A DNA stretch of 64,000 bases from Antedon mediterranea (taxonomy: Eukaryota; Echinodermata; Crinoidea; Comatulida; Antedonidae). The DNA is taken from the NCBI RefSeq assembly GCF_964355755.1, contig NC_092670.1, positions 24,415,795 to 24,479,794 on the forward strand, written 5' to 3'. Below the pieces are notes generated by a model. It saw only the letters and a list, made by a program, of their open reading frames with translations. It was not told where the DNA came from and searched no databases. The position numbers and the translations under genes are program-made. Positions 59,416 through 64,000 of the stretch are shown in pieces; within the stretch, counting starts at the first letter, position 1; every line of letters starts with the position of its first letter.

Positions 59416-60480
59416 TAATTAAAGAGTTACAAGGTTCGTCGTCATATTTGATATTAATTGATTGATTTAGTGTTAAATTTCAAAAATAATTCCACCCTAT
59501 AAAATTATACCAATTTAATTGGGCAGAAAGTGAAATATATTATATGAATATGCCTTTGTAATGGCACACAATTGTTATTCATGTTATTAACCAAAATTGG
59601 ATCGAAAAAATATATATTTGGCTAAAAAGACTATAATTTATAGCAAAAAAATAGTCAAAGTGTCAGATAATGCTTTTTATTTAAATGTATATATTATTTT
59701 GTCTGATAAATTCCACTTTCTACTATTTGTAAACTACTTTTTGGATAAAATCTTGTTACATATTACTTTAAAACAGATTTGAAACGTAATATTTATCAGA
59801 GGGATGGGAGCTAGCACACGACACACATTCCTCTAATTCTCATTCGAGCTTGAGGAAACCGATATGGTAGCGTTAATGAAAGAAATCTCAACAAGAAATA
59901 TAATAGTACAACGTTGACTAAAAAAATAATACAGAAAAATTAAACAACAAAGAAAATGACTGGCCTGAAATTCTCAGCAAGACGAAGACGAACTTATACA
60001 TTTATAAGTCCATGTGTCGACCACAAAATAGCCGGAGAAGAGAACGTACGCGTCAAGTTGACATGAAGAGGACTGAGTACAGCAGGTAGAACTGAGTGTA
60101 AAGTCCGGGTCTGCAAGCGGGTCTTACTCCAGGAGGGGAAACTACCATGAGTACGTTTTATGAACATGTCATAGCAACGTCACGAATCGTCCAATAGCTC
60201 TATACAGTTACATAGTCACAAATAGGCTCATGCCATGTTTGCATTGAATATTGTATTGATCTTAGCTCATAGCCGGTCAAACAATGTTAACTTGATTATG
60301 GAGAAAATCCTTATTCCTCAACGACTTTACCAAGTCAACAACGAATCTGTGATTGCGAAATGCCAGTATTTTACAAATTGTTACATATTATAGTAACTAA
60401 AAAACAAGCTATCAAGCCTCATTCAAGAATGTTTAATAATTTCGATAATGGCAAATAACAATACATATGATTAAAACATT
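59416..60480. repeat. Dispersed duplication, right copy, second part
   Basis: Continues the left copy from about 45653 to 47260 with several deletions. It keeps the TATAAA (60006-60001 on the minus strand) and AATGGCAAATAACAATACAT blocks. Confidence 0.7.
60001..60006 (-). promoter_or_regulatory. Candidate TATA box, right duplicate (possible receptor promoter)
   Basis: TATAAA on the minus strand, upstream of the receptor gene and conserved with the left duplicate. The expected splice donor about 50 bp downstream is degraded (CAG|GC), so use as the receptor promoter is uncertain. Confidence 0.35.
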
Positions 60481-61073
60481 TTAAATACTTAGTAATAAAC
60501 ACGATTTTGTGCCATAACGGATTTCTACAATCCGCATTATTTATAGAATTTTCCTAAAAAAAAGCTATCATTAGAATTAAAAATATTATTTGAAAAAACA
60601 GATGTGGTTGTAAGATTTGTTTAATTATTGAGAAAGCATACAGTTTGATAATGTCAGCCATAATGTACATTATGGTAAATATTTTAGAGATAGAAAAAGA
60701 TCAATAAAATAGATCGACAATATGCAAATCCTTGTTTATTCTATAAATTTATAATTCGCTATCATTTTTATAATTATAGAAAAAAACATACTAGCTTTTT
60801 TAGGTTAAAATATACTGTCCGTTTTCCAAAACAACAATAGACATTACACAATGAGTTTTGTTCGGATTATGAGCTTCTTATTTAAACTAGGTTTAATGTG
60901 CAGAAACTGCTTTATTTAATAAAAAAATAAATGGTATGGGCCAAAAAAATCTTTATAATGTCCATTTTTTTTCGCGAAGTACACACAAAGCAAAGAAAAC
61001 AAATTTTAATAACTGCAGAATATTTTTAATTTTTAATCATTCATTGTTTTAATACAACTTTACTATAAAGTTC
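60481..61073. other. Intergenic
   Basis: AT-rich, no gene or repeat recognised. Confidence 0.45.
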
Positions 61074-61080
61074 ATCTACA

Positions 61081-61685
61081 TGGTCATAAACATTATGACT
61101 ACAGTATATGGTTGAGCTATTGTTATAAAAACTACATGGTCATAAACTTGACTACAGTATATGGTTGAGCTACTGTTATAAAAACTACACGGTCATAAAC
61201 ATTATGACTACAGTATATGGTTGAGCTATTGTTATATAAACTACATGGTCATAAACTTTATGACTACAGTATATGGTTGAGCTATTGTTATATAAACTAC
61301 ATGGTCATAAACTTTATGACTACAGTATATGGTTGAGCTATTGTTATACAAACTACATGGTCATAAACATTATGACTACAGTATATGGTTGAGCTATTGT
61401 TATATAAACTACATGGTCATAAACTTTATGACTACAGTATATGGTTGAGCTATTGTTATATAAACTACATGGTCATAAACTTTATGACTACAGTATATTG
61501 TTGAGCTACTGTTATACAAACTACATGGTCATAAACTTTATGACTACAGTATATTGTTGAGCTACTGTTATACAAACTAGATGGTCATAAACTTTATGAC
61601 TACAGTATATGGTTGAGCTATTGTTATATAAACTACATGGTCATAAACTTGACTACAGTATATGGTTGAGCTACTGTTATATACA
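61081..61685. repeat. 56-bp satellite, about 11 copies
   Basis: Copies begin TGGTCATAAAC at 61081, 61137, 61189, 61246 and so on to 61638. Most contain GTCATAAACTTTATGAC, an inverted repeat, then TACAGTATATGGTTGAGCTA. Two or three copies lack the second palindrome arm. It lies just downstream of the DUF7869-like gene. Confidence 0.9.
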
Positions 61686-61796
61686 ATTATGAAATTGGTT
61701 GAAAATTAAATAATTTTTTTTAGATTCATTATACATGTAAAATTCCATTAATGTGCACCCTATTGTGACAACCAGTGAGTTGTAAAACTCCCTGCA

Positions 61797-64000
61797 TTAA
61801 CTTTCATTTAAAAAGTCATCTCTTAATTCTTTTAATTTAACAATAACATTGGTAGGCAATCTACTAGTTGGTGTTAAATTAAATATACTTATCACCTCCT
61901 CCTTCGATATTATTTCTCGCCATTCTTGTCCATCTTTTTCACACAGAACAAACCGGGAAGTATACGTTCCAGTGTACCACACTACTTCTACCTCATTGTT
62001 ATTTATGCTGAATATTTTGCCTATCTGAGGCCATTCTGTGGGATATCTCCTTAAAGCTGTTGCTACCATAGCACCAACATCGAGTTGCTGTGGTGGCTTA
62101 CGCTTCGAAAATTTACCAATGTGTACCTAGTAGTGTGGGAGAAAGCATAGAAAAGTCATAATCATTTTTCTTACAACCCTAAAAATATAGAATTTTCGTT
62201 GATGCATTTGCTTGATGCAATTATGAGATCATATATCCCAAATATAAGCACTGCTTTAAACTATGTTGCATTACATGTTTCAAAGATGTAATTTTGAAAA
62301 TCTATAATATCTTTATCATACCGGTCTTATTTCATTTTCATTATCCGAGTCACTAATGTCTGTCTCGTTTCCATCAGATTCCTCCCTCATAGGGCTTGCA
62401 TTGTTGTCATTAAAAATGATGTCATGGAGCAAAAATCCCTGTTCATTTCCTAAAAAAAAAGAGTACGTATTAGTTTTAAAAAGTAAATAATATACATTCA
62501 TACAAAATATCATGATATATTTATGCTGAGGTGTTTGTTGCATAAAAGCTGGGCCAATACATTGCGCACCATGCTAATCAGATGCTGATTGATTGATTTT
62601 ATCTTATGAATTAATCAGGAGGCATGTTTCTCTAGTGTACTCCACTAGATATCGTTCATGTTATTTGATAATTTTAGGTTCTCACATAAAATGATCAGTG
62701 GAAGCATGCATTGGTGAATGTGACCCAACATAGTTGTGTGGAGTAAATAGTTGAATTTTGTTATAGCTGCTGAATCTATACTAAAATCAAAATTCTCTTG
62801 CTAACCAAAAAATATATGTGTAAAATGGTGAAACATCACACATGCAATGTAGTACAGTACATACCTTCTGTGATCTCTTCTATATTATTTAAAAATTCCT
62901 CCCACCAGTCACGTTCTTCTATTCGCAAAAAATTTGCAACAGACGCCAGACTTTTTTTTAACTTTGGTATATCTGCATTACTAAAATCAGGAGTACACAA
63001 CACTGGTATATCAGCAGGGCTTTCCTTGAGCAAATATGGAAGTGTGTCCATTTCTCTTGCACATTCACACCAAGTACAATCCGTTGACCAGTTCTTATAG
63101 GACATGATGCATTTTCCGGTTTGAGCCAAAACAAACTTAAACTGGTGTGGTTTGCTGTGGTAACGTATGTCTTGCATGTATGGTACTAACCAGTTCTTAA
63201 TGTCATGCAGATAGGAAATGATACTTGATGTAATCGGCAACTTTTTGTACGAGTTTTCAACAGCACTTCGAAGATGATCAAGTGTAGATGCTCTATATTT
63301 GTTCAGGTATTTGGCCACACATGAAAATAATTGGTCAATATCCTCGTGAGTGTGACCCACCATTAAAAACCCAATCTTTATCTGAAAGAGTAAAAGAAGT
63401 AATGATTTAAAATTAAAACTTTTCAAAGCAAAATAAAAAAAATACATTTTTAGTATATTTCCATTTTTTCCTCATCTAGTTAGACTAGAATGTTATTGAA
63501 TATTTTATGTCTTAATAGATAATTACCAATAGTAAATTAATTACTGTCCTATTAGGCTGGTGGAAATCACCCAACACAGGGGATATTTTGTGGTGAACGA
63601 GAACAGGGTAAATGAATGATGAACTGGGTTCTTTAAAGTGCACTGTGTATACTGTTTTATTATTTATATATCATTTATAAATGTATAGTCATTTACCTTT
63701 CGAAAAATCTTTAACTCTACAAGAAGAGCACATAGGGCAAAAACAAATCTGTTTTTATTATCCTTTCCGCTATTGTCCAACTGCAGATATAAGACTGGTG
63801 GTAGAGGTTGTATCTCTGACAGCACCGTCAGCATAATGTTGCAGGTTAGGTTTGAGTCATGTGGAAACTGCTTTAGGTCAATGAAGCAGTGCCCATGTCG
63901 CCCATGTACCAGAACACCAGTTACATGTGTGGCTAGTTTCCACATCTTCGACGTTTCTTTTGATTCGCAAGCAAAAGATGGTAAATCAGTCTTGCTTTGG
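61797..64000 (-). CDS. DUF7869-like protein, 3' part of a gene that continues beyond the window
   Basis: Minus-strand exons 64000-63697 (open to the window edge), 63381-62865, 62322-62449 and 62126-61797. Acceptors CTTTCAG, TTTTTAG, CTACTAG and GT donors agree in phase (0,1,0), and a stop lies at 61797. The sequence runs LVHGRHGHCFIDLKQFPHDS, NLTCNIM, PPVLYLQLDNSGKDNKNRF, then across the first intron FLMVGHTHEDIDQLFS, later HQFKF, an acidic SDGNETDISDSDNENE linker, and a C-terminal IGKIFSI...VEVVWYTG module resembling a small chromo/Tudor-like barrel. The order QLDN..DNKNR...GHTHEDIDQ.FS is what I recall from the uncharacterised DUF7869 family of invertebrates, probably transposase-derived (RNase H-like). 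The conserved Asp/His residues are intact. The function is unknown. Confidence is good for the gene structure, moderate for the family name. Confidence 0.8.

Overview
The window looks like animal nuclear DNA: AT-rich, intron-bearing genes with GT-AG junctions, and dense transposable elements. The frequent TAGGCCTAC-type words and an LRR-GPCR of the LGR/GRL101 class suggest a marine invertebrate, perhaps an echinoderm or a relative. The lineage is inference. Nothing here is bacterial or viral.

Layout. (1) 1-21665 is a head-to-tail array of non-autonomous Helitron-like units in two related families, here called A (about 1.4 kb) and B (about 1.26 kb short form, 1.56 kb long form). All lie on the minus strand and end in a perfect hairpin followed by CTAG. 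Many junctions also carry about 50-bp miniature palindromes. (2) 22080-23445 is a clean five-exon minus-strand gene for a 287-aa OB-fold (RPA-like) protein. (3) 23693-30060 is repeat-rich: an old duplication, one copy of which carries a TIR element, plus a MULE transposase exon remnant. (4) About 30060-39560 is an autonomous Helentron (Helitron2). ORF1 holds two cysteine-protease domains. ORF2 holds a zinc finger, DUF6570, HUH Rep, PIF1 helicase and AP-endonuclease. The OTU protease domain is split across the two ORFs exactly at a canonical -1 slippery heptamer. (5) 39690-43568 is more B array, followed by a TA-flanked TIR transposon (43576-44654). (6) 47834-54020 is a seven-exon minus-strand LRR-GPCR gene, flanked by a dispersed duplication (45122-47260; 54368-54900 plus 59416-60480). 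(7) 55052-59415 is a second Helitron family, inserted A|T into the right copy of that duplication as a zero-spacer dimer. (8) 61081-61685 is a 56-bp satellite. 61797-64000 is the 3' part of a minus-strand gene resembling the DUF7869 family, running off the window.

How the parts relate. The Helentron encodes a complete rolling-circle machine, but the arrays on either side have canonical Helitron (CTAG) ends, so it need not be their driver. Three host-like genes (OB-fold, LGR-type receptor, DUF7869-like) are interrupted or flanked by these elements. Gene models were assembled by hand from splice sites and reading phase, and all their exon phases agree.
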